NCBI GenBank assembly: GCA_037179385.1 | Contig: CM074193.1 | Coordinates: forward strand, 8,887,547 to 8,951,546 | Source of the DNA: Holothuria scabra | Lineage: Eukaryota; Echinodermata; Holothuroidea; Aspidochirotida; Holothuriidae | Direction: 5' to 3' | DNA length: 64,000 bases | In this document: positions 42,098-56,586 of the stretch, piece after piece | Layout: every line of letters begins with the position of its first letter | Position numbering within the stretch: the stretch's first letter is position 1 | Program-made: the position numbers and the translations under genes | Notes under the pieces: model-generated | Told to the model about the DNA's origin: nothing | Databases searched by the model: none | Seen by the model: the letters and a program-made list of their open reading frames with translations, nothing else

Positions 42098-42830
42098 ATT
42101 GAAATCATTTGTGTTAGGCTAAATGTGCAGTCTACGTTGATCGAGTCCACAATGTGATTCTATGAACTATTAAAGGCAGTCATTCGTCACCCTAAACTAC
42201 AGTTTCAGTATACAAACATCAAAACTCTCAATTGGTACAGCTCTTTGATTAGCATCACATTCAAACAACGCATCATAGCTAAATTACACAGCATGGGCAC
42301 TGAGAGTGTCTTGATTACACATTATGGACTTGTATGGCCACTGGGACAAGCCATGAAGCAATTAACTAGCATTGTGTCTGGATAAAGATGAGTTTTAGAT
42401 AAATGTGGGAGGGGCTAGAAGTAAGTAGGTTGGGAGAATTGGAACTGTTTGGGATGATGAAAATATGCCTTTAAATCAGTATCGTACTGACCGGTGTACA
42501 TATGCCCCACTCAATCTTCCCAATCGGATGTTGTTGGACAAATAACATCATTTCATTGTCTCTGTGAAAGCATGGAAGTACTTCCGAGGGGGGGGGGGGG
42601 GCTATGTCAATGTTTCCAAATTGAAATGATTTGTGTTCATGTGCAGTCTACGTTGATCGAGTTCACTACGTGATTCTATGAACTAGTATTAGGCTAAATC
42701 AGTATCAAACTGAGCGGTGCAAATATGCCCCAACCTTCCCATCGGGTGTTGTTGAACAAATAACATCATTTCGTTGTCTCTGTGAAAGCATGGAAGTACC
42801 TCCAGGGGGGGGGGGAGGGGTATATGTCAA
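42098..42830. repeat. Tandem duplication, one unit carrying family A
   Basis: Unit 1 (about 42098-42614) and unit 2 (about 42615-42830) share GTGCAGTCTACGTTGATCGA, GTGATTCTATGAACTA, ATCAGTATC, AACAAATAACATCATTTC and GTGAAAGCATGGAAGTAC followed by a G-run. Unit 1 has family A copy 4 between GAACTA and ATCAGTATC. Unit 2 instead reads GTATTAGGCTAA there. Confidence 0.8.
42170..42474. mobile_element. TTAA family A, copy 4 (reverse orientation)
   Basis: TTAA at 42170-42173 and 42471-42474. The left end AGGCAGTCATTCGTCACCCT and the right end (reverse complement) AGGCATATTTTCATCATCCC are inverted relatives. Internal wording is that of 28078-28373 reversed, including AGCTCTTTGATTAGCA and GTGGGAGGGGC. 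Confidence 0.8.
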
Positions 42831-43022
42831 TGTTCCCAAGGTTCTCCGTTCCCGGGGTTCAATGTTCCCGAATCTTGAAAACATCTGCACTTCTGGGAAC
42901 ATCGAACCCCGGGAATAACGAATCTTGTAATCATCGCCAAACCACAGATATAATACGAAAACGGGGAACATTGAACCCCTGGAACATCGGGTAGACCCCC
43001 TCCGAGGTAGTACTTCCATGGT
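42788..43022. mobile_element. CATGGAAGTAC-ended inverted block with TTCCC/GGGAA motifs
   Basis: CATGGAAGTACCTCCAGG at the left is mirrored by GGTAGTACTTCCATG at the right. Between them are repeated GGTTC/TTCCC and GGGAACAT/GAACCCC motifs. Related pieces occur at 27600-27750, 42570 and 46054. A non-autonomous family is likely; class unknown. Confidence 0.5.
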
Positions 43023-46000
43023 GATAGGTTTACTACTATGTGTTTGCAAAAAGAAGCCCAGTGTCGGCCCAGGCCCTCTCCACCGGGCGAGCAAATAAGT
43101 GCGATAAGGCTGACGAAGGCCTTCAAGGCTGCAGGCTGCAGGTTTGAACCCGGAATCATTCCACTTATATGGGTCTACCCAAATTTGATCTAAATCTGAG
43201 GCCTGTCTGGACTGCCTATAGGCCTACAAATTCTAAAGAAACGCAAACATTCACGAAGTCGCCAATCTAGCTGGTATCAATAAGTTTTGATAGCCGTCTC
43301 TCCAAAGCGTCTTCACGGGTAGGCCCCTTTGCACGAAATAACAAACCGTCCTTTGTGTGCCCTATTGAACTCTTACGAAAGTCCTGTCGCCGTGGCGAAA
43401 GAATGAAAAGCAAAACGCTCCGTTCGTTATTTACGCTGGTGAATCTTGATTTACTATAACATTAAAATTCGAGTACTTTCTTTCCAGTGGCGCGGACACG
43501 GGGGTAGTTTGGGGGTTAACCCCTCCCCCCATGACCCAACCTTGAAATGCAAAAAAACACCTAAAATCACCGTTTTTTCTCTCTCCCCTTAGACTTTTCC
43601 CTCATGTCGTGTCCCAACCCCCAACCCCCCGCCCCACATGACACAATCCTGGCTATGCTACTGTTTCTTTCAGCTGGTGAATGTAGAACCGTCTGCCTCC
43701 TCTAAGTTTATTAGGAACTAATTTTAGCGGTCAATATTGGCGTGGAGGATAGTCAAACTGGCAGTCGTCCCTCGTGAGTTGCATACTCCGTAATTTCAGT
43801 ATACAAGTTCACCACAATATGTTTTGACTGTTCCCAACAAAGAGCCAAAATAAGGAGTTGGAGTTACAAATATTTTGTCACATGATTTGAATCATTTCTG
43901 AAGTTGTATGGCCGGGAACGCTAATTTAAAGGGAGAAAACTTCATACTTTGATAGACTAACCTTTTTTCAGTAGAAACTGTGAAGACAAACTCGAGGAGA
44001 GCTTTACCTTCACCACGGAGTTCCTTTGCAGCTACCTTAAGTAGGGTGGAATTTGCTACCGTAGTTATCGGGCTTTAGACGCGAAAAGTTAGGAAATCCT
44101 TTCCATAGGGTCCTTTATCTAAAAGCCATACATATACATTTATTTAAATATAACTGGAACTGAATGTCCTCAGATGCGTCTAGGCTTGCAACAAATTGAG
44201 GTGTGCAGTTGTGAAGTTTGTTTTCTCAAATAATTTCGTTTTCCTAGTAAATGTTATATTCTTCAAAATAGCCTATCTTTGCAGCACGGTATTTATAGAC
44301 AACATTAAAAGGTCTTTATGTAAAGACAACATTAAAAGGTCTTTCTTCAAGAAATTGAATTTCTCAAAGGTTGCGCGTATATCCTTCTGCTTCCTTTTCC
44401 ACTTGATTTAAGTTTAAAATGGTGTTTAGATCTCTTTACATAAAGAATTTCGTGAAGGATGCTGCTTCTCAAATATGCTACCGTGCATAGGTTCCATGCT
44501 TTTAAGCAGGATCTAACATTCTAAGTAGCCGATATTTTGTAATCAGGTAATCCTGCCCGAAAGCCTATCTAAAGCTAAACAGAGGGCCGCAATCAGTTGG
44601 CGGTTGAGGTGGACAGAGAATTTTGAAAAATTGGCGACCTCTCAGTGTCGGAAATGTTTCCCCAGACTTGTAGCGAAATCTAAGCATTACCGGTACTTTG
44701 ATCTTATTTCTGCATATTTAAAACAAATAAAGTAAATAATAAAAAGCGAAGGGTATAAGTCATATTTGGTGAGAAGGGACGGGGTGGGCTCAATCGAGTA
44801 CCGTCCGTAGTTGTTTCCATTCTTGACAGCCGTCGTGGGGGGGGGGGGGGGTTGGTAAGGAAAAAGGATGTCACTGAGAAATATGACACGTTAGAAAATG
44901 GTTCTTCTTACTTGATATTTCTCGGCCAAAATTGTGCATGGCACTGAATAGTACACCTAAACATATCCGTGAAGTCCGACAACTGAAAACATCCCAAACT
45001 TACTTTCGCCCAAATATTCTAATATTTTGGGCAAAGTTTGGTTCAAGACATGAGAAATAATTGTTTTTTCCATAAACTGCACCCATGTGTTGCAAATGCT
45101 GGTATTTTTACGATTTTTACGGAAATTTAACTTTGACTTCAATATCGTTTCATTTTTGGGCGAACATTTTAAAGAATTTGTACATTCGACTTTTTCTTTC
45201 ATTGTGTTGAGCAAGGTATGAAAAGAGCAAGTGAAATTAAATGATTCTTAATAAGCTGCCCAAGAGTGTTTCGATATATTATACTCTCTTTGAAATTTTA
45301 TGAAAATGGTACCTCGAATATGAGATACGGTGCTCAATGTGTTCGTGCAAATGTTTGAAAGGGTTCGAATATTCGACATTTCGGGCATTGTATTGTGCAA
45401 AACTACCGTATAAATTGGGCTCAGGAACGAATATTTTGTACTGGCTGTCCCAGTTTGTGTCAACATTTTTCCATGAAAATTTTACCATGACTATGATACT
45501 TTTTTATTTTCCGGGTAAAATTTGAGCGCGTCTTAAAAGAGGTTTTAGTGTAATTAAAACATGACATGTCAGTTTTTTTAAACAGCTGCCCGATTTTTTC
45601 CAAACCCCTGCCCGAATTTCAGAGTTTCCATTTTTTTTGGGGGGGGGGGGAGGTCGGGGGAGTTGTCCCCCTTCTTTTCCTGTCTCCTCGTCCATAGATA
45701 TGTTCGGCGGATTTCTAAGTAGCAAGTGTCTAGTCTAAATCCTGAAATTTTGCAGTGGTGTTGTATAGGTTCACTGCCTACGGACCGAAAGGTATCTAAT
45801 TTCTTCAGTTTTTGGAATCCAAATGTGGGGGGGGGGGGGGTCGGGGCATTGGATATGAGCCTTGGTGAGCCTAGCCATAAATCCACTCCTGCCTCGATAG
45901 TTCTTTTCCATTTCCTATAGGCAACCGACTTTGTCTTTTAAATGATATATCTCAACTTTTAGAATTAAAGGGAGGGCGCGCTAGCGTAATTGATTTTACT

Positions 46001-47787
46001 GAGTAACCATTTATAACCAGGACCGACAGACCGATATTTAGTGCTGTCGGAGCATGGAAGTACTACCATGGTCGGAGCAACTCCCTGCTGCTGTTTGTAA
46101 TTACAGTGCGTTATAGAAATCCCTGAAAGTTTTAATAGTACACGAAAAACTTCGGGTTGGAGATTGGGTGCTGTAATGCTAGGTCTTAAATTTTACTCAA
46201 CCAACATAAAAGAAGTGGTTAATTGTGTAATTCAACTATTTACCGTCTGGGTGATGTTGGTGGGCCATCACCGTGTTAACAATAGGGACATAGCCCTTCT
46301 CCGGGATTTCGCTTACTACGAATATGGGTTTTCAGGTTGACAGAATAGATAGTATGGTTGCTTCACAGAGGCAGGGGAGAAGGCAAACAATCCAGTGCCC
46401 CAGAATTGAAAAAGAACCCTAGGATCCCGAGATTATCCAGAATTTGAGGCGTTCAACTCCAAAAACAAACCTATCTAGCTCTTGTAGGGGTTGAGGTCAA
46501 TTGACGACATTGAAATGCTGTAAAAAGTGCAATTGTCCCTAAATGAAGGAAAGGCCTCCTGGCGATATCTTACAGGTACGTGTGAAGTTTTCACACTCTA
46601 ACGGCTTCTGAACCTCTTGATAAGGTTTTATTATCTAGTGTTGTTTATCTAAATATAAAATCCTATCATGCGATCCTCCACAACCGTAGGCCTAAGGGAT
46701 TCTTTTTCTCAGGGACGTTGTCCGACTCCAGATCCCCAATCAGGGCATAATCTCTGTCCTACTGATGCACCAAAGCCTGCCCGATTCAGTAAGGCAGTTA
46801 GGGACAACTGGGGGCTGCAGCCTACTCCGCACGGCCAGGACGGGCCCTCGACCTCAACCCAACCTATGCATTAACTTTAACCCATCAGAGAGTTTGAAAA
46901 TTAAATACTGTTATATGGAACTACGGTACTTTATTGCTATAGACGAATCCGATTAGCGCTTGTTTTTAGTGATTGTAGGGAGCCATTAGTAGGGTCCATC
47001 AACCTTTAACCGTCTTTATTTATTGTATACGTAAATTTCAAATCCGCATATTCAGTGAAGTTGAGAAAATCAAGATACACTTCAGTGTACAACCATTTAT
47101 GGAACAGGTAAGGAAAGAAATTTAAAGATAAAAGGTGATGGACCCCAGTAAAGGCCGACTAAAATCAGACCATTACAATCTGTCCGGATTCGTCTATATT
47201 GTACCATATTTACATCCCAGGGAGGAGCAGCACCACATTTTCCCGTCTCAACCACCGTTGATAATTCTATAAGTATTTCATTGTAAAATCATTGTCAACA
47301 TTCCAGATATATCATGGCATTAGGGACTAGATTTGATTTTGAAAGTGGTGGCATCTGTCCTGAAACTCTTCTCCTATCATGGTGAGGAGTCTAATAAGGG
47401 AGGATCGAAAGAAAAATGGTGCCAAATGTTTCAGTATTTGGGGTACATTGGGGTATACTTCACTGCTCAAAGGAAAAACTGCATAAGGCTTCAGCCATGG
47501 GTACCGTTTGGATTTGCCGCCAAGAAGGACAGGCAACCTGAATTGGGGACAGCTACTCTTAAACCCCGACTGATGTAACGGGTTGCCGAAATTACGCACA
47601 ACTCAAGATATAAAGCGTGCAAAACGTGCCGAAAAAATTGAGTATATAGTGAAAAAGTTTTCGTCTTTTGTTTTCATGTAGGAAAATTGAAAAAGGTTTT
47701 GTTGCTTTTTAAATGAATGTGCCCTACTTAAGGCAAACTGCCCCCCCCCCCCCCGACGCAAAAAAAAATGGAAAGGGAAGAAAAAAC

Positions 47788-47890
47788 GGGAAGGAAAGGA
47801 AGGGAAGGAAAGAAAGGAAAAAGAGGAAAAGAGAGAGAAGAAGAGAAAAGGAGGAAAGAGAAAAGGGAGGGGAAGGAAAGGGAAGAAAGG
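47788..47890 (+). repeat. 103-bp uninterrupted polypurine tract
   Basis: Only A and G occur on the plus strand from 47788 to 47890, and the purine-rich zone extends with a few interruptions to about 47970. A 14-nt poly-C run lies just upstream (47741-47754). Open frames across it are low-complexity Lys/Arg/Glu runs, not genes. Confidence 0.9.
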
Positions 47891-48664
47891 TAGAAGAAAA
47901 AAGGAAAACCGAAAAGAGGGGGAAAGGAAAGAAAGGGGAAAGGAAAAAAGAGAACAATGGGAAAAGAAAGTGGGTCAACTATAACATCAAAAGCAAGATT
48001 GATCTGCATTCATGGAACACAGTTTTGGTCAATATATGAACATTCATTTAGAAAAATATATGAAAATTCATTTAGTCGCCTAAAGTCAACAAAATAATAT
48101 CTGAGGTCCACTTTATCGGAGGAAAGACTTTCCTCTCTTGCTCTTTGCCAGACAGTCGGGAGGACTTAAGAAAGCAATCGTTCTCAGATTTACCACCAAT
48201 GTTTGAAGAAAGTGCAGATTCTTCAGTAATCCCCCAACTATTTAAACTTCCTCACAGGACAGGAAACCCAGAATCCAAAGCTTTCTGCAATATAAGCTCC
48301 ATATCAACAAATTATTGTTCCAAAAGGGCAGAAATTTCGCGCTTTGTGCGCCGCAATACATAACTAAAACAGTGGTGTTCACTTTTCCAGAAAAGCTACT
48401 ACTTACAATCTCTAGACATGCCATATTCCGCTGTCTGAGGGGTCGCGATTTTTCAAAATTTTCTGTTCGCTAAGCGCCAACTGAAAATAGTCTTTCCAGC
48501 AAGACTTCATATTCTAGGCAGGGGAACCATTGGCCTACCTTACTCAAATGCTCTCGTACACACCTGTCATCAGATACCTTTCAACCCTGTCAGTTGTGTA
48601 GTCTTTGTAGATGGATTCTTTAGTTATTGAAGTGTCAAAATTTTATCAATGTTCAATTTTGCAG

Positions 48665-49470
48665 AGCAGTGGCGTAGCTACAGGAGGCAGGGCGATTGTG
48701 CCCTTGCTCGAAAAAGTGAAAAATTCGAAAATTTACTGTTTGAGACACCCGTCAAATACAGTGCGGTTTTCCCTCATGAAATTCCGAATTCTTTCTAATA
48801 AAATTTCTATATTCGAAATAATTATTTTTAACAAAGGCAAAATTTTCGGGGCGCAAATTGCAAGCCTTAAAGCTGTAAGTGATGGCGCATAAAGCAGTCA
48901 GTGGATAATTTGTTCTAGCCGCTACAGTGCCGTTTCCCTAAAATTTTCTACAATATAGGCTTTCATTTTTGTCCAAAAAAGGCAACAAAGTTTCGAGAGT
49001 TTTCTTAAAGTCGTCGAGAAGCCTTAATCCGCTCTCCTGAGATAACACGATCTTCAGGCGACATGCTATCTCAGATCCATGCTAATAGGAAACGCAGATT
49101 CTTCGATAGTGCCCCCAAAATGCAAATTTCCTTACAGGAAACCCTGAATTTTAAATTAATCTATTTTATGCAGTACAAGCTCCAAATTTACAAATTTTCG
49201 GAGTAGGTACCTTATACAGTAGTTTTCACACTTAAGAAAAAATCAGATTTATTTGAAAAAATTGTTCTTGCTCGTAGAAAAAACAAAAACAGTTAGCATA
49301 AAAATGTACCTTTTGGTCAATGGGGTAGGGTGAGTTGCATGGTCCAAAACTGTTGCCCCCCCCCCCCCGACACTTCCCTGAAGGTCCTAAGACACGCACA
49401 AACTAACACAACTCAACTAGTACAAAATCGGGAAACCTCTATGCTATTACAGTCAGTTCTGGTTACGCCG
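48665..49470. mobile_element. Degenerate CAGTGGCGTAGC-ended element
   Basis: CAGTGGCGTAGCTAC at the left and GGTTACGCCGCT at the right are imperfect inverted ends of the kind on the block at 12391-13632. It contains a poly-C run followed by GACAC near 49359. Part of it (about 49000-49200) resembles 48130-48330, suggesting older duplication. No target duplication was confirmed. Confidence 0.4.
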
Positions 49471-50437
49471 CTATTTGGACTGTTTCAATTAATTTTAATG
49501 CTATGTATACATTAACGAGTAAGACTTAGAACGCACTTCAACAAAACAAAAGTGATACACATATTTTTACACGAACTATTTTTTAATCATTCTGATTTTC
49601 ACTTTTTGGTATATTTTTCAAACATTAATGATAATTACTGACACACTTACATGACTTAGATCTGATATTTTGCCCGTAAATATTTATTGACCATTCAAGA
49701 GAAGTTAATATAACCTCTTCAGTAATATGCACTTTAATGAAAAAAACGAAAACTCCGAAAGCTACTTTCGGCAACGCAGAAAAAATACGGTAATTCCACC
49801 CTGTGCTTCGACACTTGGCTATTCAAATATTCCCCCAAATCCTCTTCTCATTTCTGTTTGAAAGTAAATTTATCTTGGCAGGAACCATATAACCCCCCTC
49901 CCCCCCCCCCAAAAAAAATAAGAAATATACTTCTATAGAGACTAAACTTTTTATTCAGAGATATGAAAAACCTCAGAAACAGACGTTTGGGGCTCGGTTC
50001 CGTGCTGCGACCGAATTGATTTTGCTCCCAGCATTATCCTTTGCCTTAAGTTTACCCGCCACTATTTTGATATCTGACGCAGCTATTGCCAACTAGGGAG
50101 TTGTTCGGTAGGAATCTGCGACTATTGAAAGTGCAGCCTTTCATTTTTTCTTAGCACTTGCTCTTTCACAAATTACAAGAGCACCCTCTATTAGCTCCTT
50201 GATGTAGCAGTGTATAATAAAAGTTGCATTGAAAATAAGACTCTCTGTAGGTTGTTTCTGTCTTATGTCTCTTCTGATTAGTGTCCTCTCTTATTGTCTT
50301 GTGATTTCTACTAGAGTTTTTTTTTTGCACTTTAAGAAAGCCCATAAGACTTTTTAAAGCACTTCTTTAGAACGCTTTCTAGTACGGCCAGGGGTACATC
50401 ATAACCCTTCAGATTTAAATTGTGTTGCTGCTCACCC

Positions 50438-51037
50438 TTAAAGGTAGTGTGACATGAAAATGACAAAATTGGGTATTGGATATAAAAATCATTAAAAACT
50501 ATGAAAATAGTCACAATTTCCATCAAAATCCATCAAAAATTGGCTATTCTACAGGGCAATTTCTGATTTGCACTTAGTCATTCATAAATATGAAAATATA
50601 TTAAAATATCTTGTGATGTCATTAGAGGGACATGCCATATATGGCTAATGTTATCCAGTTATCCTTTGTTTTTACAACCTTCATTTCAAGGACAGATGCT
50701 ACATTAGTCTGTCCTGAAGGTTTTATTTTGGAAGTTTAACTGTGCCCTTGGAAATCTTCAGTATCAATTATCAAAACATAAACTATCTGATGAGTAATTA
50801 GGAGATAATTTATATAAGGTTAACAAAAGAAATGTCAACACTACGCAACACTCCCCATCATTATTTTTGCATGGGCAACAGCTTTCTTCAGAAACGTTTG
50901 AACTTTGAAGAGCTATATCTTAAAAACCGTAAAAGATATTGAAAAAATTTAATTTTTAGTTTTTTTCTTAGAAAACTTCACTCCAAAACTTTCAAGTGAA
51001 GTCAGGTCATTTTGCTGACATGTCACACTACCTTTAA
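50438..51037. mobile_element. TTAA family E (600 bp)
   Basis: TTAA then AGGTAGTGTGACATGAAAAT at the left; GACATGTCACACTACCT then TTAA at the right, giving about 15 bp of near-perfect terminal inverted repeat. The internal sequence is AT-rich with no credible frame. Confidence 0.8.
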
Positions 51038-52067
51038 GTTATTTTAGATTTAATAAGTCGTATTATATATTTGACTTGAACAGATCTTACAAAGCTTGTC
51101 ATACTCTCTTACACCAACCTTACAAATATTCGCTGACCGTAAAAGTACACGCATGCTGCTATCAATTTAATAAACATAACCAAATCACTTTACATAAGTA
51201 GCGGTTTTTGTCGTTACATTCTCGGCATTATCGAATCGTCAACCGCAAAACGTGAAAGTTGTAACCATTGCCTTAAAGGGGATATATAGTCATCCCAACT
51301 GGAATTAGTATAGTAGACTAGTAGACAGTCCTGTTTTATGATTGGCTCCTTAGAATCTTGTGGCAATATTTTTTTTTCTGTGAAGTGCGTGTGCCAATTT
51401 ACTGGTAGCAACTGCTTGGTTTTATCCTGAAATGACAATGTTAGAATCCTAAATTATTATGGAAGATACTTTGAAGTGAAATACGAAAATTGTGAGATTT
51501 AGCTGTTGCTTCAAAATAAGTACTGGGCGCTACTCCAATCCTTTAAATTACTTGATATTGCATTACAACACTGATGTGAACCGTCTCGTCCTTGGTCGTG
51601 ACTTATAAGTTAATATTACTCCTTTATATGCTGTGCCTTGTTTGTCAAATCAATAACAGTCAGCTACATACAATGGACTTGCAAATAAATTTGAAGTCTG
51701 AATTCGTACAACAGGCGATTACCAGGGTATGTTCCTCACAGAACATTTAGGGGCACGCAGATCTGAAAATAAGAAAAATCGCCACATCTTTCTAAGAGGG
51801 GGGGGGGGGATCGGTGCGGGAGCTTTCCGGCCTGAGGTTTATGTGGTTTGAGACAATCTCTTCCAGTTTGAGAAAATTTTGCCTAAATTTTGGTTGTGAT
51901 CGTTTATTGTGATATTTATTTTTTATTTTGAAGTTGATATTTATTTTTTATTCTGAAGCTGAAGATTTTTATTGGATTTTTTCTGGAAGGACGAGCCACC
52001 TCGTTCCCTTTCCTCCGCCCGTTACTAGTGGTCTATTAAACACGTAAAAACTTTAACAGTATCATGG

Positions 52068-52637
52068 TTAAAGTGTACCTCAAGTAAAAACGTTTAAAAA
52101 TACATATTAAACAGCATTCAAAATGAATTCTAACAGTTTAACTCCCATCTTCATATGACATTCTTGAGCCAAGATATAAAATGTTGAAGTTTATATACTC
52201 AAATTAAAGTGGTACATTGCGCAATAATTCGTAATGTCATTGTTGTGCAACTGAAATTAAAATCTTTGTATTTCTTTGTTATCTGACGGTAACTCCACTT
52301 GTACCAAGGTGTGATAGGACTCCTACTCTAATTTGATGATGTAACTAATGAAGTCCTTACCGTGCAATAATTATCCTATGCAAGCAAACAGGAAGTGTTG
52401 AAGGTCAAAAAATATTTTTAATTTTAAAGGGAAACAAAGCAGGTAATGTGAGTTGTCCACACAAGAAAGGCACACATTATTGTGCAATGGACTAATGTGT
52501 TTTAAGTTAACGAGTTCCAACACCTTATATCTCGGCCAAGAATGTCCTATATGAAGATGGCAGTTCGACTGTCAGGATTCATTTTTCATGCTCTTTAATA
52601 TATACATTTGGATTTTTTGACTTAAGGTGCACTTTAA
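52068..52637. mobile_element. TTAA family D, copy 2
   Basis: TTAA at both ends. AGTGTACCTCAAGTAAAAAC at the left is mirrored by GACTTAAGGTGCACT at the right. Long arms share CCAAGATATAAAATGTTGAA and TTGCGCAATAATTCGTAATG with copy 1 at 18359. About 216 bp longer than copy 1, mostly in the loop. Confidence 0.78.
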
Positions 52638-53918
52638 GGATGCTCATAGTGCATGGTGCGTGGTAGCTTCATGATATTTTAAGAGGTGCTTTCCACAAAT
52701 GAAATATATAGTTTTTTTTAAAAAAAAAAAACATTTCTTATTTTTAAAGGAACACCAATGATCTTTGAAAAATTTTCTCTGATGACTCGGTTTGCCCCTT
52801 TAAAAGGGATCATCAAAAGTTTGTAAACGAAATATTTGACACTTTAAACAATTTACAAATGGCTTTCTCCATCTACATGAAACACCAGAATTAAGAAATT
52901 TGTGTACTGAGGACCGAGTAAAATAGATTTTTTCTTTTTTACTGGGTTTTGGAGGAGGGAGGGGTGGGGAGGGGGCCAGATAATTGCCGCCACCATTTCT
53001 CTATGAAATGTTGAGTAAATTAGAATACATGGGTGTAAAAGCTATTTGTGGAGAATTAACTCAACTTCGTGGACTTTCTATTTATAGTATACATTTAACA
53101 TACCCTCTCGTTGGTTCAATGCTTTAACTAAAATGAAATAAAGGTTTTTCAAACAAATAACGGTCGTGGCAAATAATGAATCTCAATTTCTTATGACTTT
53201 GAAATTCTTATGTGAGACCCGTTGGCAAAAGAGGAGAGGGGAATCCGCCACCCTAATATTTTTATCAGAGATGTTGAAGTTTAAAAATGACTTAATACAT
53301 TTGTACATATCCTTCCCCTTCCCTGAAAAATTGCTTCCTGGAAAAGATTTGGTACATTCGGTACCTTGTTCGGCTACAAGCCTGATTTTTATTGGCTGAG
53401 TTGAGTTGTCAGGTCAGGGTGAGATGTCACTTCCATGTCTTCATGGAGACCTAATTTTAAATGTGACTTATAATCAACTCTGGAGTATAACTATTCTGCA
53501 AGTTGAAAATCTATTTTTCCTGAAAGACTGTACGGTACAGTTCCAAGTAGTATGATATTGTGAGGTGCAAGCATATTAAAAAATTATATGCAAGGGATAC
53601 ATAGGCACAGTTTTAGCAGGTATCATAAACTTTATTAGTCGTTAAGACCACACACTCATTTTCTACATTCACTATCACTACTTAACTACACTACACTAAT
53701 TTGCACTTAATATTCACTTAATATCAACAAAACAGGAGTCACATTCCAATGGAATAGGCACCGCCACACGGTCACTACGTCCAATAAAAAGACAGGATAA
53801 AGAAATATCGTGCCTAGTGAGGAGGTGTAGCCCCCCTAAATATTGTCAAGTTTGGCATAAGTTTTTGTCTCAAAATGCGTTTGAATGAATGTTCTCCCCG
53901 TGTCCTTAACCCCGAAGT

Positions 53919-53988
53919 GTATTGTATTTTATTGTATTGTATTGTATCGTATCGTATCGATCGTATTGTATTGTATTGTATTGTATTT
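53919..53988. repeat. (GTATT)n microsatellite
   Basis: Imperfect pentanucleotide array, ATTGT units with an ATCGT variant block in the middle. Confidence 0.9.
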
Positions 53989-54273
53989 TTATCTCAGTCC
54001 AATACATCGCACATTCTTACTTGTGGTACTTTGCTCTTGGTTGGCTTGTTTTCACTCTTACCTCTTTAAAACATTTTTTCTCAAGGCTTCTCTTACCTAC
54101 ACACAATCAACACTTCCACAACACACCCTTTCCCTTTTTCAAAATTTAGAGAGTGAAATGAACAACACTTAATAACAGCTCTGCAGTCCAGTCCGAACTT
54201 GGACTCGTGATTTCAGAATTTGAAGAACTCGCCCAGAGAGGTTGATTTTTTCCTCATTGAGCCTAGAAAGTAC

Positions 54274-54307
54274 AAGGACTCGAGTGCGAGTCCGGACTCG
54301 AGTCCTT
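54274..54307. repeat. Perfect 12-bp-stem hairpin
   Basis: AAGGACTCGAGT and ACTCGAGTCCTT are exact inverse complements around the 10-base loop GCGAGTCCGG. The flanks are rich in further GACTCG and CTCTGGACT motifs (54190-54350), so it may be part of a decaying repeat. Confidence 0.85.
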
Positions 54308-54450
54308 GAAAGTTGAAAATTGTCGGATTCTCTGGACTCTCTGGACTCCACTAATGTCGAACAATGCTTAAAACAGCAGTGAAACGGTCTTTGTTTTAAA
54401 TATAAACGATTGGTCTTCACGATGTGAAATGACGAAAATCACAAAAGTCC

Positions 54451-54452
54451 CA

Positions 54453-54488
<36 letters not shown>
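54451..54488. repeat. (CACG)n microsatellite
   Basis: Nine to ten uninterrupted tetranucleotide CACG/GCAC units. Confidence 0.95.
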
Positions 54489-54489
<1 letters not shown>

Positions 54490-55334
54490 AAGTCATTTAA
54501 CGCAACCACACTCTAGAGAAAAAGCAAAGGCCGTCACTAGGTCATGTACTACCACAGCTAGTTTTGAGGTGGTGCCTGAGATCTCTAGAACAAACCAGTG
54601 TCTATACTGGCTTTGATCATTCGACCTCAATTCTGTGCAAACTTGGCTTATTTGTGGTTTTCAAATAAGTGTCCGCTACTGCAGCAATGCATAACGCACA
54701 GTGCGCAAAATATACGCAAAGTTCAGCCTTGACGCTGGTAGAATGAGGTAACATATATGTTAAGGAAAACATTTTGATGTTCAGTGTTGGATGACAGACA
54801 AGTAAAACACTAGTTTTGCAAACAGTTTTGAGAAATTGTGAACAACGGATTGATGAAGCAAGGTAATGATACAAGTTATGCATCTCGGCAGAAAGACATG
54901 AGGTCTAGGGACGGGAAATAAACACCGCAGATCCTAAGATTACGAAAAATACTACGTTCTCTGCATGTTGCGTTTTTTTTTGTAAATTCCTTCGAATAAA
55001 TACGCAGTCACAAAGGCTCAAAAATTATTATATGAACATGTAGTGGGTTACGCTCGCTCACAAAGCAAGTTTGGACTGTATGGAAAACATTTCGCAGAAA
55101 TGAGATGGTTTGCATATCGCAGCGTATATCAAATCCTCTATCTTGTACATTTAATCGAATACGGTATGTTCTTATACCCTTTGACAGCATTATATACAGA
55201 TTTGAAAACAAACACACACTTTTTCATAGCGCCCGATAAATCAGTAAGTGCTCTCTCCGGGACACAGACTGGTATTACTATACGCTATACGTTTATATCT
55301 GACGATTCCTACTCTATGCATGATGATGAGTTCA

Positions 55335-56582
<1,248 letters not shown>

Positions 56583-56586
56583 TCAC

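Larger units (their letters stand above)
41250..55334. other. Intergenic region between gene 3 and gene 4 (14 kb)
   Basis: No gene is recognised. After the gene 3 promoter come a tandem duplication with family A copy 4 (42098-42830), a related inverted block to 43022, many G/C runs (44837, 45639, 45827, 47741, 49359), a polypurine tract (47788-47890), a degenerate CAGTGGCGTAGC-ended element (48665-49470), family E (50438-51037), a family F fragment (about 51272-51520), family D copy 2 (52068-52637), two microsatellites and a perfect hairpin. The 3' UTR of gene 4 is at the right end, with a possible ATTAAA signal at 55150-55155 (minus). Confidence 0.6.

Noticed and set aside
43060..43160. B-box-like GGTTTGAACCC suggesting a tRNA or SINE
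   Set aside because: No convincing A box at the right spacing and no cloverleaf could be drawn by eye.
47713..48039. 108-residue Lys/Glu/Arg frame
   Set aside because: Simple translation of the polypurine tract.
53166..53399. 77-residue frame containing CETRW, reminiscent of hAT transposase
   Set aside because: A five-residue resemblance in a short frame with no neighbouring transposase blocks is not enough.
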